In this document: positions 18,160 to 26,944 of the stretch, piece after piece
Position numbering within the stretch: the stretch's first letter is position 1
Layout: the number at the start of each line of letters is the position of its first letter
From: Meiothermus sp.
Lineage (GTDB): Bacteria > Deinococcota > Deinococci > Deinococcales > Thermaceae
Assembly (NCBI RefSeq): GCF_026004115.1
Contig: NZ_BPIM01000001.1
Location: 3,018,501-3,082,500, forward strand
Reading direction: 5' to 3'
DNA length: 64,000 nt
Position numbers and translations under genes: made by a program
The notes under the pieces: model-generated
Told to the model about the DNA's origin: nothing
The model's database searches: none
Seen by the model: only the letters and a program-made list of their open reading frames with translations

Positions 18160-18810
18160 CTACACCCTGGCGCTGGCCCTGGCCCAGTCCTCCAGGAAAG
18201 CTTTGAGGCCCAAGTCGGTCAGGGGGTGCTTGATGAGTTGCTGAAACACCTTGGCAGGCATGGTAGCGATGTCGGCACCCAGCATGGCGGCCTGGGTCAC
18301 ATGACGGGGGTGGCGAATCGAGGCCGCCAGGATGCGGGTACCGAGGTTTTGTACCTGGAACAGCTCGGCAATCTCGCGGATTAAGTCCATGCCCTCCCAG
18401 GAGATGTCGTCGATACGACCCAGGAAAGGCGAAACACACCAGGCCCCGGCCTTGGCACACAAGAGGGCCTGGTTGGCCGAGAACACCAGGGTCATATTTA
18501 CCCGGATACCCTCGCCAGAGAGGATTTTGCAAGCCTTGAGCCCCTCGCTGGTGGTGGGAAGTTTGACCACCACATGTTCGTCGATAGCCGCCAGGCGGCG
18601 CCCTTCCGCCACCATATCGGCTGACGTAGTCGAAACCACTTCCGCCGAGACCGGCCCCTGCACGATCTCACATATTTCTTTGATGGTGGGCTCGAGCGGA
18701 CGACCTGACTTGGCTATCAAGGAAGGGTTGGTCGTAACGCCCGCCAGCACGCCCCAGGCTGCGATTTCCTTGATTTCATTTACCTCGGCAGTATCCAGAT
18801 ATAAGTCCAT
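18160..18810 (-). CDS. Transaldolase-family protein (fructose-6-phosphate aldolase/transaldolase)
   Basis: Class I aldolase of 216 residues in the small transaldolase (TalC/FSA, TAL subfamily 3) group. The Schiff-base lysine is in VVKLPTTSEGLKACK; other signatures are LDTAEVNEIKEIAAWGVLAGVTTNPSL, FLGRIDD and ILAASIRHPRHV. The enzyme either transfers dihydroxyacetone units in the pentose phosphate pathway or cleaves fructose 6-phosphate; sequence alone does not decide. The start at 18810 gives MDLYLDTAEV, the usual N-terminus; longer frames add unrelated residues. A second, more divergent member is encoded at 41166-41819. The gene lies just upstream of rho. Confidence 0.88.
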   Translation of the reverse strand: MDLYLDTAEVNEIKEIAAWGVLAGVTTNPSLIAKSGRPLEPTIKEICEIVQGPVSAEVVSTTSADMVAEGRRLAAIDEHVVVKLPTTSEGLKACKILSGEGIRVNMTLVFSANQALLCAKAGAWCVSPFLGRIDDISWEGMDLIREIAELFQVQNLGTRILAASIRHPRHVTQAAMLGADIATMPAKVFQQLIKHPLTDLGLKAFLEDWARASARV

Positions 18811-18984
18811 ACCGCATTCACTCCTTCCCGCGTCTGACCACATTTGTGCGGATTTTTCCAGGCGAGTATATCGCTGGTTAAGGATGAGAAGCAAGAGATT
18901 GATTGTTGACGCGGGGATAGCAGCTTGCTACCATGCAGGTTAGCCGGTTGCCAGCAGTGGAATATAGCATAACACTGCACCCGG

Positions 18985-19317
18985 TGTAAAGGGCCCGGGG
19001 ACGAGTACGCCTTCAGCGACCACAAAGCGAGCCTGGGAGGGTGCAAGCCAGGCGGCAACCTGAAAGCCGAAAATCACCCCGGTGTATTTTGGGAAGAACG
19101 AGCGGCCTGCGCTCTAATAGACCCCAACGGGTGCGCCCGAGATAGCGCAGAAGAGGGCCTGAATGAAAGCTTATGGCTGGTAGCCACATGTCCATTTTTG
19201 CTTCACCAGCTATTAGCCAAATAGCAACATTCAGGAAGTGCGGTGGTAACGCGGGAAAGCTCGGCTGAGATTCTCGTCCGCACCTGAGGAACCCGAGGGT
19301 CACAGGTCGGACTTTTT
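18985..19317 (+). promoter_or_regulatory. T-box leader controlling ileS (isoleucine specifier)
   Basis: The 565-base gap before ileS holds a T-box riboswitch that senses uncharged tRNA-Ile. Visible parts: AGTA at the base of stem I (about 19003), the stem I distal elements AGCGAGCC and GGTGCAAGCC (19026-19050), an ATC isoleucine specifier followed by A at 19073-19075 (AAAATCACC), the T-box sequence GGTGGTAACGCGGG at 19242-19255, and an antiterminator stem GTGCGG (19238-19243)/CCGCAC (19278-19283). The 3' half overlaps the terminator at 19276-19317, so uncharged tRNA should favour readthrough. The 5' boundary is approximate. Upstream sequence 18811-18984 contains the promoter region of both divergent genes but no clear box. 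Confidence 0.88.
19276..19317 (+). terminator. Attenuator terminator of the ileS T-box
   Basis: GTCCG(C)ACCTG at 19276-19286 pairs with CAGGTCGGAC at 19303-19312 with one bulged C, followed by TTTTTATT. It shares CCGCAC with the antiterminator, so the two folds exclude each other. The ileS start lies 58 bases further on with AGAAAGGAA as ribosome binding site. Confidence 0.85.
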
Positions 19318-19375
19318 ATTCATTACCCGAGATTCGGCCCTTGACCAGGGGTGGCACCTCAGAAAGGAACCGACC

Positions 19376-22300
19376 ATGGTGGAGGAGAAAAAGCTATTCC
19401 AGGAGATTAAGGAAACCAACTTTCCCCAACTAGAAGAAAACATTCTCGCCTTCTGGCGCGACAACCACATTTTCGCCAAATCCGACCAGAAGTCCGCACC
19501 CAAGGGCGAATTTGTCTTTTACGAAGGCCCCCCAACGGCCAATGGCAAACCGGCCATGCACCACGTGCTGGCCCGTAGTTTCAAGGACATCTTTCCGCGC
19601 TACAAAACCATGCAAGGCTACCACGTCACCCGCAAGGGGGGCTGGGATACCCATGGCCTGCCGGTAGAAATTGCGGTGGAGAAAAAGCTAGGCGTGTTGG
19701 GCCGCAAAACCCTGAACCGTGATGAGATCGCGGAGTTTACCAGGCAGTGCCGCGAGTGGGTTTTTGCCAACATTGAGGACTGGAACTACTTTACCGAGCG
19801 AATGGGCATGTGGGTAGACCTGGAAAACGCCTACGTGACCTATCACAACAGCTACATCGAGTCGGTGTGGAATCTCCTGAAGCGCATGTGGGATAAAGGG
19901 ATGGTGGTGCAGGACTACAAGGTAGTGCCGCTTTCACCGCGCATTTCCTCGACCCTCTCGCAAAACGAAATTGCCGATGGCTACCGCGAGGTGGACGACC
20001 CCAGCGTGTATGTGCGCTTCCCTCTAAAGCTGGAAACTACCCCCAAAGTGGTGAGCGATAAACTTCAGGCGCAAGGGGTGCGGCTCCTGGATCTGGATAA
20101 CCTGGCCATTCTGGTATGGACGACAACGCCCTGGACGCTGCCTTCCAACACCATGGCTGCGGTAAATCCTGAGATGGACTACGCAGTGGTGCGCTCCCCT
20201 TCGGTGGGGCATCTGATTTTTGCAGTCGAGGCGGTGGAGCGGCTTCGCGAATTGCATAAAGAAGACCTCGAGGTGCTCGCCCTCCTCAAGGGGAAAGACC
20301 TGGAGTGGTGGGAGTACACCCCCCCTTTCCCCGAAGTGTGTGTGGAGCTGGGGGTTGTGAAGGCGCAGGGGGAAAAGCGGCCCGATGGCAAGCCGGTCAT
20401 GCACTTTGTGGCCCTGGCCGACTTTGTGAGCGCCGAGGACGGTTCGGGGGTGGCCCACGAGGCCCCGGTCTACGGCGCAGAAGACCTCGAGCTTTCCCGT
20501 CAGTATGGTACGCCCCTCCTCTTCGGCACCAACGAGTACGGGATCATGCAGGTCACGGACGAGCGCGGCAAGTTTTTCAAGGAGGCCGACAAAGGACTCA
20601 TTCGCATCATGAAGGAGCGGGGGGTCATGTACCACGCAGGCCAGATTCGCCACCGCTATCCCTTCCACGACCGCACCGGCGACCCCATCCTGTACTTTGC
20701 CAAGCCAAGCTGGTACATCAAGACCTCCAATTTCCGCCAGGCGCTCTACAACAACAACGAAAAGATCAACTGGATTCCCGAACACATCAAACACGGGCGA
20801 TTCGGCAACTGGCTCAAGGACAACGTGGACTGGGCCATCAGCCGCGAGCGCTACTGGGGCACGCCGCTGCCCTTCTGGGTCTCGGAGGACGGCTCGGAGT
20901 ACGTCTGCGTGGGAAGTGTAAAAGAGCTTTCGGAGCTGGTTGGGCGCGACCTTTCGAACCTCGACCTGCACCGCCCCTACGTGGACGAAATCACCTTTGT
21001 AAAAAACGGCAAAACCTTCCGCCGGGTGCCGGAGGTGCTCGATGTGTGGTTCGACTCCGGGGCCATGCCCTATGCCCAGTGGCATTTGCTGCTGGACCAA
21101 GAGGGCCAACCCCTCCCCGGCACCGAGGAGAACTATCGGCTCTGGCAGCGGCACTTTCCCGCCGATTACATCTGCGAGGCTATTGACCAGACTCGGGGCT
21201 GGTTCTACTCGCTGCACGCCATCTCTACCTTGCTCTATGACCAGCCCTGCTTCAAGAACGTCATCTGCTTAGGGCACCTGGTAGACGAGAAGGGTCACAA
21301 AATGTCCAAGAGCAAGGGCAATGTGGTGGAGCCCCTGCCTATGTTCGACAAGTACGGGGCCGACGCGGTGCGCTGGTACCTTTTTACCGGCTCCGAGCCC
21401 GGCGAGCAGAAGCGCTTCTCCGAGCGGCTGGTACAGGAGGCCCAGCGGGGCTTCCTGGGTACGCTGTGGAACGTCTACAGCTTCTTTGTGCTGTATGCGA
21501 ACCTGGACAAGCCCGACCTGCGCAACCGCCCCCCGGTGGAGGCGCGGCCCGAGATGGATCGCTGGCTGGTGGCCCGCCAGCAGCAGCTTATCGAGCGGGT
21601 AACGGCAACGTTGGATGTTTACGATGCCAGAGGTGCGGGAAAGGAACTCGAGCAGTTTGTCGAGGAACTTTCCAACTGGTACGTGCGCCGCAACCGCCGC
21701 CGCTTCTGGAAAAACGAGGATGCCGCCGACCGGGAGTCGGCCTACGCTACGCTATGGGAAGCTCTGGTGGTGGTGGCCCAGATGGCTGCACCTTTCACTC
21801 CCTTTGTGGCCGAGGCCCTGTGGCAAAACCTGGTGCGTTCGGTTCTGCCTGAAGCCCCTGAATCGGTACACCTGTCGGATTGGCCCAAAGCCGACTCCAG
21901 GCTCCTGGACGAGACCCTGCTCACCCAGATGGGCGCGGTGGTAAAGGTGGTGGGGCTGGCCCGAAGTGCGCGGGCCATCAGCGGCATCAAGACCCGGATG
22001 CCCCTGCCCAGGGTACTGGTAACAGCCCCCACCGAGGCCGAACTAGCCGGACTGCGCCATTTTGCCGACGAAATTGCCGAAGAACTCAACGTCAAGCAGG
22101 TCGAGGTACTGGCCCTGGGGGAGGAGCTGCTCACCTACCGGGTACTGCCGAACCTGCCGGTGATGGGTAAGAAGTACGGCAAACTGGTTCCAGCGATTCG
22201 GGCTGCCCTGGCCGAACTTGACAGCAGGATGGTGGCGAAAACCATCAAGGCTGGGCATGGCGTCCGCCTCGAGTTGGGCACCCTGGATGGCTCTGTCATC

Positions 22301-22666
22301 AGCCTTGCCCCAGAAGAGCTGCTGCTGGAGGCCCTCTCGCCCGAAGGCTACTCAGCCCAGGAGCAGGATGGCTATCTGGCCGCGCTCGAGGTCAGGCTAG
22401 ACGAGCAACTGCTGCTCGAGGGCCTGAGCCGCGACCTGATCCGCCTGGTGCAGCAGGCCCGCAAGGAAATGGGCCTGAATGTATCGGATCGCATTCACCT
22501 GACCTATGCTGCCGAGGGCAAATACGCCGAGTCGCTGGTGCAGTTTGGCCCCAGACTCCAGGAGGAAACCCTGGCCCTCTCGCTTGTCCAGGCTGAGCCG
22601 GTTGGCTTTATTACGGAACTATCCGATGAAGAGGGTACCGTCAAATTTGGGCTCAGCAAGGCCTGA
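19376..22666 (+). CDS. ileS: Isoleucyl-tRNA synthetase
   Basis: Class I aminoacyl-tRNA synthetase of 1,096 residues that charges tRNA-Ile. The HIGH region appears as GPPTANGKPAMHHVLAR (residues about 50-66), a variant at the HIGH tetrad itself; KMSKSKGN is at about residue 642. The editing CP1 domain (about 190-400, with IAILVWTTTPWTLPSNT-like sequence) and the anticodon-binding C-terminal domain are present. The WDTHGLPVE and long C-terminal extension place it in the type 2, eukaryote-like group, which often confers resistance to mupirocin (family knowledge). Control is by the T-box upstream, which carries an ATC specifier, in agreement with the enzyme. Confidence 0.96.
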   Translation: MVEEKKLFQEIKETNFPQLEENILAFWRDNHIFAKSDQKSAPKGEFVFYEGPPTANGKPAMHHVLARSFKDIFPRYKTMQGYHVTRKGGWDTHGLPVEIAVEKKLGVLGRKTLNRDEIAEFTRQCREWVFANIEDWNYFTERMGMWVDLENAYVTYHNSYIESVWNLLKRMWDKGMVVQDYKVVPLSPRISSTLSQNEIADGYREVDDPSVYVRFPLKLETTPKVVSDKLQAQGVRLLDLDNLAILVWTTTPWTLPSNTMAAVNPEMDYAVVRSPSVGHLIFAVEAVERLRELHKEDLEVLALLKGKDLEWWEYTPPFPEVCVELGVVKAQGEKRPDGKPVMHFVALADFVSAEDGSGVAHEAPVYGAEDLELSRQYGTPLLFGTNEYGIMQVTDERGKFFKEADKGLIRIMKERGVMYHAGQIRHRYPFHDRTGDPILYFAKPSWYIKTSNFRQALYNNNEKINWIPEHIKHGRFGNWLKDNVDWAISRERYWGTPLPFWVSEDGSEYVCVGSVKELSELVGRDLSNLDLHRPYVDEITFVKNGKTFRRVPEVLDVWFDSGAMPYAQWHLLLDQEGQPLPGTEENYRLWQRHFPADYICEAIDQTRGWFYSLHAISTLLYDQPCFKNVICLGHLVDEKGHKMSKSKGNVVEPLPMFDKYGADAVRWYLFTGSEPGEQKRFSERLVQEAQRGFLGTLWNVYSFFVLYANLDKPDLRNRPPVEARPEMDRWLVARQQQLIERVTATLDVYDARGAGKELEQFVEELSNWYVRRNRRRFWKNEDAADRESAYATLWEALVVVAQMAAPFTPFVAEALWQNLVRSVLPEAPESVHLSDWPKADSRLLDETLLTQMGAVVKVVGLARSARAISGIKTRMPLPRVLVTAPTEAELAGLRHFADEIAEELNVKQVEVLALGEELLTYRVLPNLPVMGKKYGKLVPAIRAALAELDSRMVAKTIKAGHGVRLELGTLDGSVISLAPEELLLEALSPEGYSAQEQDGYLAALEVRLDEQLLLEGLSRDLIRLVQQARKEMGLNVSDRIHLTYAAEGKYAESLVQFGPRLQEETLALSLVQAEPVGFITELSDEEGTVKFGLSKA

Positions 22667-22680
22667 ATAATACCAGATTC

Positions 22681-22714
22681 GGTTAGTTCGGCGCCGGATG
22701 GCGCCGAACTAACC
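22681..22714 (+). terminator. Perfect 15-bp hairpin after ileS
   Basis: GGTTAGTTCGGCGCC and its exact complement enclose the loop GGAT, 15 bases after the ileS stop. No T-run follows, so it may be a transcript-stabilising hairpin or a Rho-dependent terminator structure rather than an intrinsic terminator. Confidence 0.6.
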
Positions 22715-22719
22715 GGGCC

Positions 22720-22791
22720 GAAGTTATCCGCGTAGCGGAGGGCGTAAGCCCCTTGGAAGTTATCCGCGTAGCGGAGGGCGTAAGTCCCTTT
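22720..22791 (+). repeat. Tandem 36-bp repeat, two copies
   Basis: GAAGTTATCCGCGTAGCGGA begins each of two adjacent 36-base units (22720-22755 and 22756-22791) that differ at two positions. Each unit contains the small hairpin TCCGC-GTA-GCGGA. The block lies in the 248-base gap between ileS and a convergent gene, together with the hairpin at 22681-22714 and the repeat at 22832-22905. It resembles a REP-type cluster. Confidence 0.75.
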
Positions 22792-22831
22792 GGAAGGAAG
22801 ACGCTTTTTTCGCCGACCGTTCGGGAGGGGT

Positions 22832-22905
22832 GTGCTCTAGGATTCAAAAAGATAGCCTCTGGGGGATCTTTGGTTTGGATGATTATCTTTTTGAATCCGG
22901 TATAA
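22832..22905. repeat. Dispersed intergenic palindromic repeat, copy 2
   Basis: This 74-bp element is the inverted counterpart of 10068-10139. In reverse complement it runs from TTATACCGG to CTAGAGCAC, with arms GGATTCAAAAAGA and TCTTTTTGAATCC around a centre that is less conserved than the ends. Conserved ends and arms with a variable centre suggest selection for the fold, or a miniature mobile element. Confidence 0.75.
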
Positions 22906-22914
22906 CCTGACTGA

Positions 22915-23658
22915 TCAGCGGGTAGGCTTGAAGAAGTCGGCCTCAGTAAAGGTCAAATTGATCTCCACCTCCATCAGCTCGCCCCTGGCGGTCAGCGCCC
23001 CATCGATATAGTTTTCCCACTTTTGCGGCAGGCGCACGCCCTGCACAGTCTGGTAGTTGGAAAAGAAAGTAATGCTCTCCCCTACGCCAGGAATGGTCAG
23101 GCGCTCACCCAGAAGTAAACCATCGGCGCCGAATAGATAGGTGCTCACCCAGCCCTGGGTACTGACGGTCAGCAGGCGGCCGGTCTGGTTGCGCAGGCTG
23201 CCCTGTGACACACTGGCCCGCTCGCGGTTGCTGCTACCGTATTTGAGGCCCAGCCAGCCGGTGTAGAGGCTCGAGCGCAGGATCTCCCGCTCTCTTGCAG
23301 GCAGAGGCCTGAGCGACGTCTCCCGACTCCAAAAAAAGCTCTCCTGGGGGCTGTATTGCTGCAAGGCCAGCGGAATAGGGTTTGGGTTATTGAGGCTCTG
23401 GGGGTCGTAGATCTCCAGGCGCACCCGGCTGTTGGCAAAATCCACGAGTAGCAAGGTCACGATGCGGCTCTCCTCCTTGCCATCGGGGGTGTAGTAGATG
23501 TTGGTGGTCACTTCGCGGTAGGTTTTGAGGTTGGTCAGGGCCGATCCGCCCAGCACTGTGCGGCCCCGCTCCAGAAGCTGAGCCGCCTCGAGCGAAACCT
23601 GGGCCAGGGCCAGGCTGCCAAACAAAATCAACAGCCAGCTAAAGGCAAATCGATGCAT
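22915..23658 (-). CDS. Secreted outer-membrane-lipoprotein-sorting-like protein
   Basis: Exported protein of 247 residues with a clear signal peptide ending at about ALA-Q (residue 18). The rest is beta-rich, with YREVTTNIYYTPDGKEES and a C-terminal LPQKWENYIDGALTARGE region similar to the LolA-like fold of outer-membrane lipoprotein sorting proteins and other lipid-carrier domains. I would not assign a LolA function. The ATG at 23658 begins the signal peptide; a TAAGTT box lies seven bases upstream. It is divergent from the peptidase gene, with an operator-like dyad between them. Confidence 0.7.
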   Translation of the reverse strand: MHRFAFSWLLILFGSLALAQVSLEAAQLLERGRTVLGGSALTNLKTYREVTTNIYYTPDGKEESRIVTLLLVDFANSRVRLEIYDPQSLNNPNPIPLALQQYSPQESFFWSRETSLRPLPAREREILRSSLYTGWLGLKYGSSNRERASVSQGSLRNQTGRLLTVSTQGWVSTYLFGADGLLLGERLTIPGVGESITFFSNYQTVQGVRLPQKWENYIDGALTARGELMEVEINLTFTEADFFKPTR

Positions 23659-23715
23659 ACGAATGAACTTAGCACGTAAATAGTTCAAATTCCATGCGCC
23701 ATATTTGTTACTATT

Positions 23716-23739
23716 TTCACGATAATACGTGTTCGTGAA
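23716..23739. promoter_or_regulatory. Inverted-repeat motif TTCACGA-N10-TCGTGAA, copy 2
   Basis: Same 7-bp arms and 10-base spacer as 12792-12815; only the arms and the flanking A/T runs are conserved. It lies in the 125-base divergent promoter region between the secreted protein gene (start 23658) and the peptidase gene (start 23784), a natural place for an operator controlling one or both. Confidence 0.55.
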
Positions 23740-23783
23740 AAAAATATCGGCCCGCATTTGAAGCGTGGGGTAAAGTTCTGGTC

Positions 23784-24827
23784 GTGGACTTCAACCTGCT
23801 GCTAGACAAATACAACCTCAATGCGCTTTTTATCTCTAGTCCCCACAATGTTCGCTACCTATCGGGCTTTGTTGAAGGCAAGGATGCCAAGATTGTTATT
23901 ACCCACAGCGGCGCCACCCTGATCACCGACGGTCGTTACATTCTGGAAGCCGGCCAACAACGCCTTCCCCATCGCATCCTGCTGAAACGCACAGAGATGA
24001 ACCGGCTGCTTGGCGAGTTCTTTCAGGGTCGGATCGGCATCGAGGCCGAACACCTGAGCGTGGCCACCCTGGAAAGCTTTAAGAAGGACTTTCCAGACCT
24101 CGAGTTCGTCTCTACCTACGGAATTATCGAAGACCAGCGCAAGCGTAAAACCCCTGAGGAAATTGCTCATATTCGCAAAGCTGCCGAACTGGCCGACCGG
24201 GGTTTTGAGCATATCTTGCCTTTCATTAAACCTGGTGTGCGCGAGATCGAAGTGGCGCTGGAGCTCGAGTTCTTCCTGCGCAAGAACGGCTCCGAAGGAC
24301 TGGCCTTTGGTACGACCGTGGCCTCGGGGGAGCGTGGCGCCAGGCCACACGGGGGGGCCAGCGAACGCAAAATAGAGCCGGGGGAGCTGGTCACACTGGA
24401 TTTTGGCTGTGTGGTGGGCGGCTACTGCTCCGACATGACCCGCACTGTGGCGGTGGGCAAGGTTTCGCCAGAGCTCCAGCGCATTTATCAGGCTGTACTC
24501 GAGGCCCAAACACTTGCGCTCGAGGCCGTTGCCCCGGGTAAGAAGGGCCAGGAGCTTGATGCGCTGGCCCGAGCGCACCTCACCAGCCGGGGCTACGGCG
24601 AATACTTCACCCACGGGCTGGGGCACGGGGTGGGCCTGTTTATTCACGAGGCGCCCGGTCTGGGCCAGACCTCGGAGGATGTACTCGAGGCCGGTAACAT
24701 AATCACCATCGAACCGGGGGTCTATATCCCCCAGGTGGGCGGTTGCCGCATTGAAGACCTGGTATTGGTCAGCGCACAGGGGCACGAAATCCTTTCCAAA
24801 AGCCCCAAACACTTGATCGAGCTATGA
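23784..24827 (+). CDS. Xaa-Pro aminopeptidase (M24B, PepQ/PepP-like)
   Basis: Metallopeptidase of 347 residues that removes N-terminal residues next to proline. The N-terminal creatinase-like domain (about 1-125) precedes the pita-bread domain. The metal ligands are visible: Asp in LDFGCVVGGYCSDMTRT (two), His in HGLGHGVGLFIHE, Glu in ITIEPGVY and Glu in CRIEDLVLV. The start is a GTG at 23784, preceded by TAAAGT seven bases upstream and no ribosome binding site, as in leaderless mRNAs. Its stop overlaps the start of the next gene by four bases (ATGA). Confidence 0.9.
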   Translation: MDFNLLLDKYNLNALFISSPHNVRYLSGFVEGKDAKIVITHSGATLITDGRYILEAGQQRLPHRILLKRTEMNRLLGEFFQGRIGIEAEHLSVATLESFKKDFPDLEFVSTYGIIEDQRKRKTPEEIAHIRKAAELADRGFEHILPFIKPGVREIEVALELEFFLRKNGSEGLAFGTTVASGERGARPHGGASERKIEPGELVTLDFGCVVGGYCSDMTRTVAVGKVSPELQRIYQAVLEAQTLALEAVAPGKKGQELDALARAHLTSRGYGEYFTHGLGHGVGLFIHEAPGLGQTSEDVLEAGNIITIEPGVYIPQVGGCRIEDLVLVSAQGHEILSKSPKHLIEL

Positions 24828-25435
24828 GACGCTGGCTTGCCCTGTTGTTGTTTTGCGGACTGACCTGGGGACAGGGGTATGTGGTCCAGCCCGGCGATAC
24901 GCTGGAGCGAATTGCCCGTTTGTTCCAGGTGAGTGTAGCCGAGCTGATGATGCTCAACGGCCTGATCGAAGACCCCCTGCCCGTCGGGCTGGAGCTGGAA
25001 ATTCCTGCATCGAACTGGGACCCAATGAACCTGGAGGTGCTCCCCCTGCCCGACCCCGTTCAAGAAACAGCGCCGGCTCTGTGGGTCTTCATCCGTCCGC
25101 CCCTGGCCCCGGAGGAACCCAAAGCGCCCGGTTCTGCGGCCGGTTCGATTCAGCAGGGCTGGGCCTCCTGGTACGGGCCCCGGTTTCATGGCCGCCGTAC
25201 CGCCAACGGGGAGCGATTCAACAAGTTTCATCTGACCGCTGCCCATCGCACCCTGCCCTTCAACACCCGAGTTCGAGTGACCAACCTGCAAAATGGTCGA
25301 AGCATCGTAGTGCGCATCAACGACCGGGGCCCTTATATTCGCGGCCGGATCATAGACCTCTCTTATGCTGCTGCACGACAGCTAGGAATGCATCTGCGCG
25401 GGGTTATTCAGGTAAAGGTGGAGATCCTCAGGTGA
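24824..25435 (+). CDS. LysM plus RlpA-like (double-psi beta-barrel) secreted protein
   Basis: Secreted cell-wall protein of 203 residues. A signal peptide (residues 1-16) is followed by a LysM module (about 18-62, YVVQPGDTLERIARLF), a Pro-rich linker, and a C-terminal RlpA-like domain (about 110-200) with GWASWYGPRFHGRRTANGE, AHRTLPFNTRVRVTNL and the catalytic-type Asp in VRINDRGPY. RlpA proteins are lytic transglycosylases in some bacteria. It overlaps the genes on both sides by four bases, so all three are translated from one mRNA. Confidence 0.88.
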   Translation: MRRWLALLLFCGLTWGQGYVVQPGDTLERIARLFQVSVAELMMLNGLIEDPLPVGLELEIPASNWDPMNLEVLPLPDPVQETAPALWVFIRPPLAPEEPKAPGSAAGSIQQGWASWYGPRFHGRRTANGERFNKFHLTAAHRTLPFNTRVRVTNLQNGRSIVVRINDRGPYIRGRIIDLSYAAARQLGMHLRGVIQVKVEILR

Positions 25436-26244
25436 AATACGGTTTTCATGTGTCCATTGCCGGCAAGCTGGGCGTTGCCGGGGCCGCCGAGGAGGCCCAC
25501 CTGCTCGGCCTGAGCGCTATTCAGATTTTTGCCAAAAGCCCGCGCAGTTGGAAAACCCGCAGCTTGAAAGCAGGCGAGGTCGAGGGCTTTAGAGCCCGTA
25601 AGGAGAACCTGGGCGGCTTGCCCACGGTCATTCACGCTTCTTATTTAGTGAACCTGGCCGCCGAGGGCGAACTATGGGAAAAAAGTGTGTTCAGCCTCGC
25701 CGACGACCTGGCCAAAGCCCAGATGCTGGGCATCGAGTATGTGGTGGTGCATCCGGGTTCGGGGCCCGCCGAAAAAGCCAGGACAGGTGCTTTGAAAGCC
25801 CGCGAACTGGCTGGACTCGGTAGAAACGGGCCCTGGCTGTTGCTCGAGAACACCGCGGGGGGGGGCGAAAAGCTGGGGGCTAACCTGCACACCCTGGCCG
25901 AGCTGGTCGAGGGTACTTCGCTCGGGGTTTGTTTCGACACCTGCCATGCCTTTGCCGCCGGCTACAACCTTGCAGAAGCCCTGGAGGCGCTCGAGCAGAC
26001 CATTGGCCTGCAGCGGGTACCGGTAATCCATCTCAACGATTCGGTGGGCGAACGGGGTTCACAGATTGACCACCACGCCAACCTGATGGAAGGCAAGATT
26101 GGCGAGGAGCTTATGGACTTTGTACTCGACCTCCGCCTTAAGGACAAGATTTTCATCATGGAAACCCCGCGTGGCACCCTCGAGGATGCCCACAACCTGC
26201 GGGTTTTGCGCGGATGGCTGGGTTTGTCAGAGTCGCTCTCTTGA
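25432..26244 (+). CDS. nfo: Endonuclease IV (AP endonuclease)
   Basis: DNA repair enzyme of 270 residues that cuts at abasic sites. The TIM-barrel motifs are present: YGFHVSIAGKLGVA, the zinc ligands in YVVVHPGS, LLLENTAGGG, VCFDTCHAFAAGYN, VIHLNDS and the C-terminal IMETPRG. The start is a GTG at 25432 that overlaps the stop of the RlpA-like gene (GTGA). The frame extends upstream without stops but this is antisense-like shadow within the previous gene; the family N-terminus starts at this GTG. Confidence 0.94.
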   Translation: MKYGFHVSIAGKLGVAGAAEEAHLLGLSAIQIFAKSPRSWKTRSLKAGEVEGFRARKENLGGLPTVIHASYLVNLAAEGELWEKSVFSLADDLAKAQMLGIEYVVVHPGSGPAEKARTGALKARELAGLGRNGPWLLLENTAGGGEKLGANLHTLAELVEGTSLGVCFDTCHAFAAGYNLAEALEALEQTIGLQRVPVIHLNDSVGERGSQIDHHANLMEGKIGEELMDFVLDLRLKDKIFIMETPRGTLEDAHNLRVLRGWLGLSESLS

Positions 26245-26290
26245 ACCGCCCCTAGACGATGGGGTATCGGCTATCAGCTTCTTGAGCACG

Positions 26291-26944
26291 CTACAAACCA
26301 AACAGGCCGAAGAACTGGGTGCGCACCGTGCTCAGAAAGGTGCTCAGTGGTTGGCGGAACACCGTTAGCAACAGTAACATAGCCACAATTGCGTAGGTCG
26401 GGTTCATCTCCAGTCGCCAGATGTAGGGGTGCCAGCGCAAGGGTAAAAAACTCTGCAAAATTTTGGAACCGTCCAGGGGTGGGATGGGCAAAAGGTTGAA
26501 GACGGCCAGGGTCAGGTTGATGCTGGCCGCCACCACCGCTGCCTGAATCAGCACCCTAATGAAACCTTGTGGATTTTGCAAATAACCCGCATCGAGCATC
26601 CAGCGCAGGAGAAACGCCAGGGTGGTGGCGATGAGCAAATTAATCACGATGCCTGCTATGGAGACCAAAAAGAGCCCCACCCGGTAGTGGCGAAAGTTGG
26701 GGGGATAGATCGGAACCGGCCTGGCCCAACCAAACCCCACCAGCAGAATCATGACCGAACCAATCAGGTCGAGGTGCTTGAGCGGGTTGAGGCTCACGCG
26801 GCCTTGCTCTTTGGCGGTAGTATCGCCCATCCAGAGCGCGCTGATGGCATGACCCCATTCGTGCAGGGCCAAGGAAAGCATCAGCACCAGCGCCACCAGC
26901 ACAAAAGCCAGGGGGTCGCTTTGCAGCAGCGGTAGCAGGCCCAT
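26291..26944 (-). CDS. Site-2 protease family (M50) membrane metalloprotease
   Basis: Membrane-embedded zinc protease of 217 residues with about five transmembrane helices. The catalytic motif HEWGH is at about residue 28-32 and the third ligand motif NLLPIPPLDGSK at about 160. This is the short rhomboid-like M50B group without PDZ domain; substrates are unknown. The ATG follows directly on the TAG stop of the gene at 26945-27571, so the two are translated as a coupled pair. Confidence 0.9.
   Translation of the reverse strand: MGLLPLLQSDPLAFVLVALVLMLSLALHEWGHAISALWMGDTTAKEQGRVSLNPLKHLDLIGSVMILLVGFGWARPVPIYPPNFRHYRVGLFLVSIAGIVINLLIATTLAFLLRWMLDAGYLQNPQGFIRVLIQAAVVAASINLTLAVFNLLPIPPLDGSKILQSFLPLRWHPYIWRLEMNPTYAIVAMLLLLTVFRQPLSTFLSTVRTQFFGLFGL

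Noticed and set aside
20024-21217. Long open frame antisense to ileS (and similar ones antisense to smc and phoU)
   Set aside because: They mirror high-GC codon usage of a well-supported gene on the other strand and contain no recognisable domain.
22720-22791. CRISPR-like tandem repeat
   Set aside because: The two 36-bp units are directly adjacent with no spacer, and there are no cas genes.
23716-23739. ParB parS site (half-sites TTTCACG/CGTGAAA)
   Set aside because: parS is a compact 16-bp palindrome; here the halves are separated by ten extra bases.
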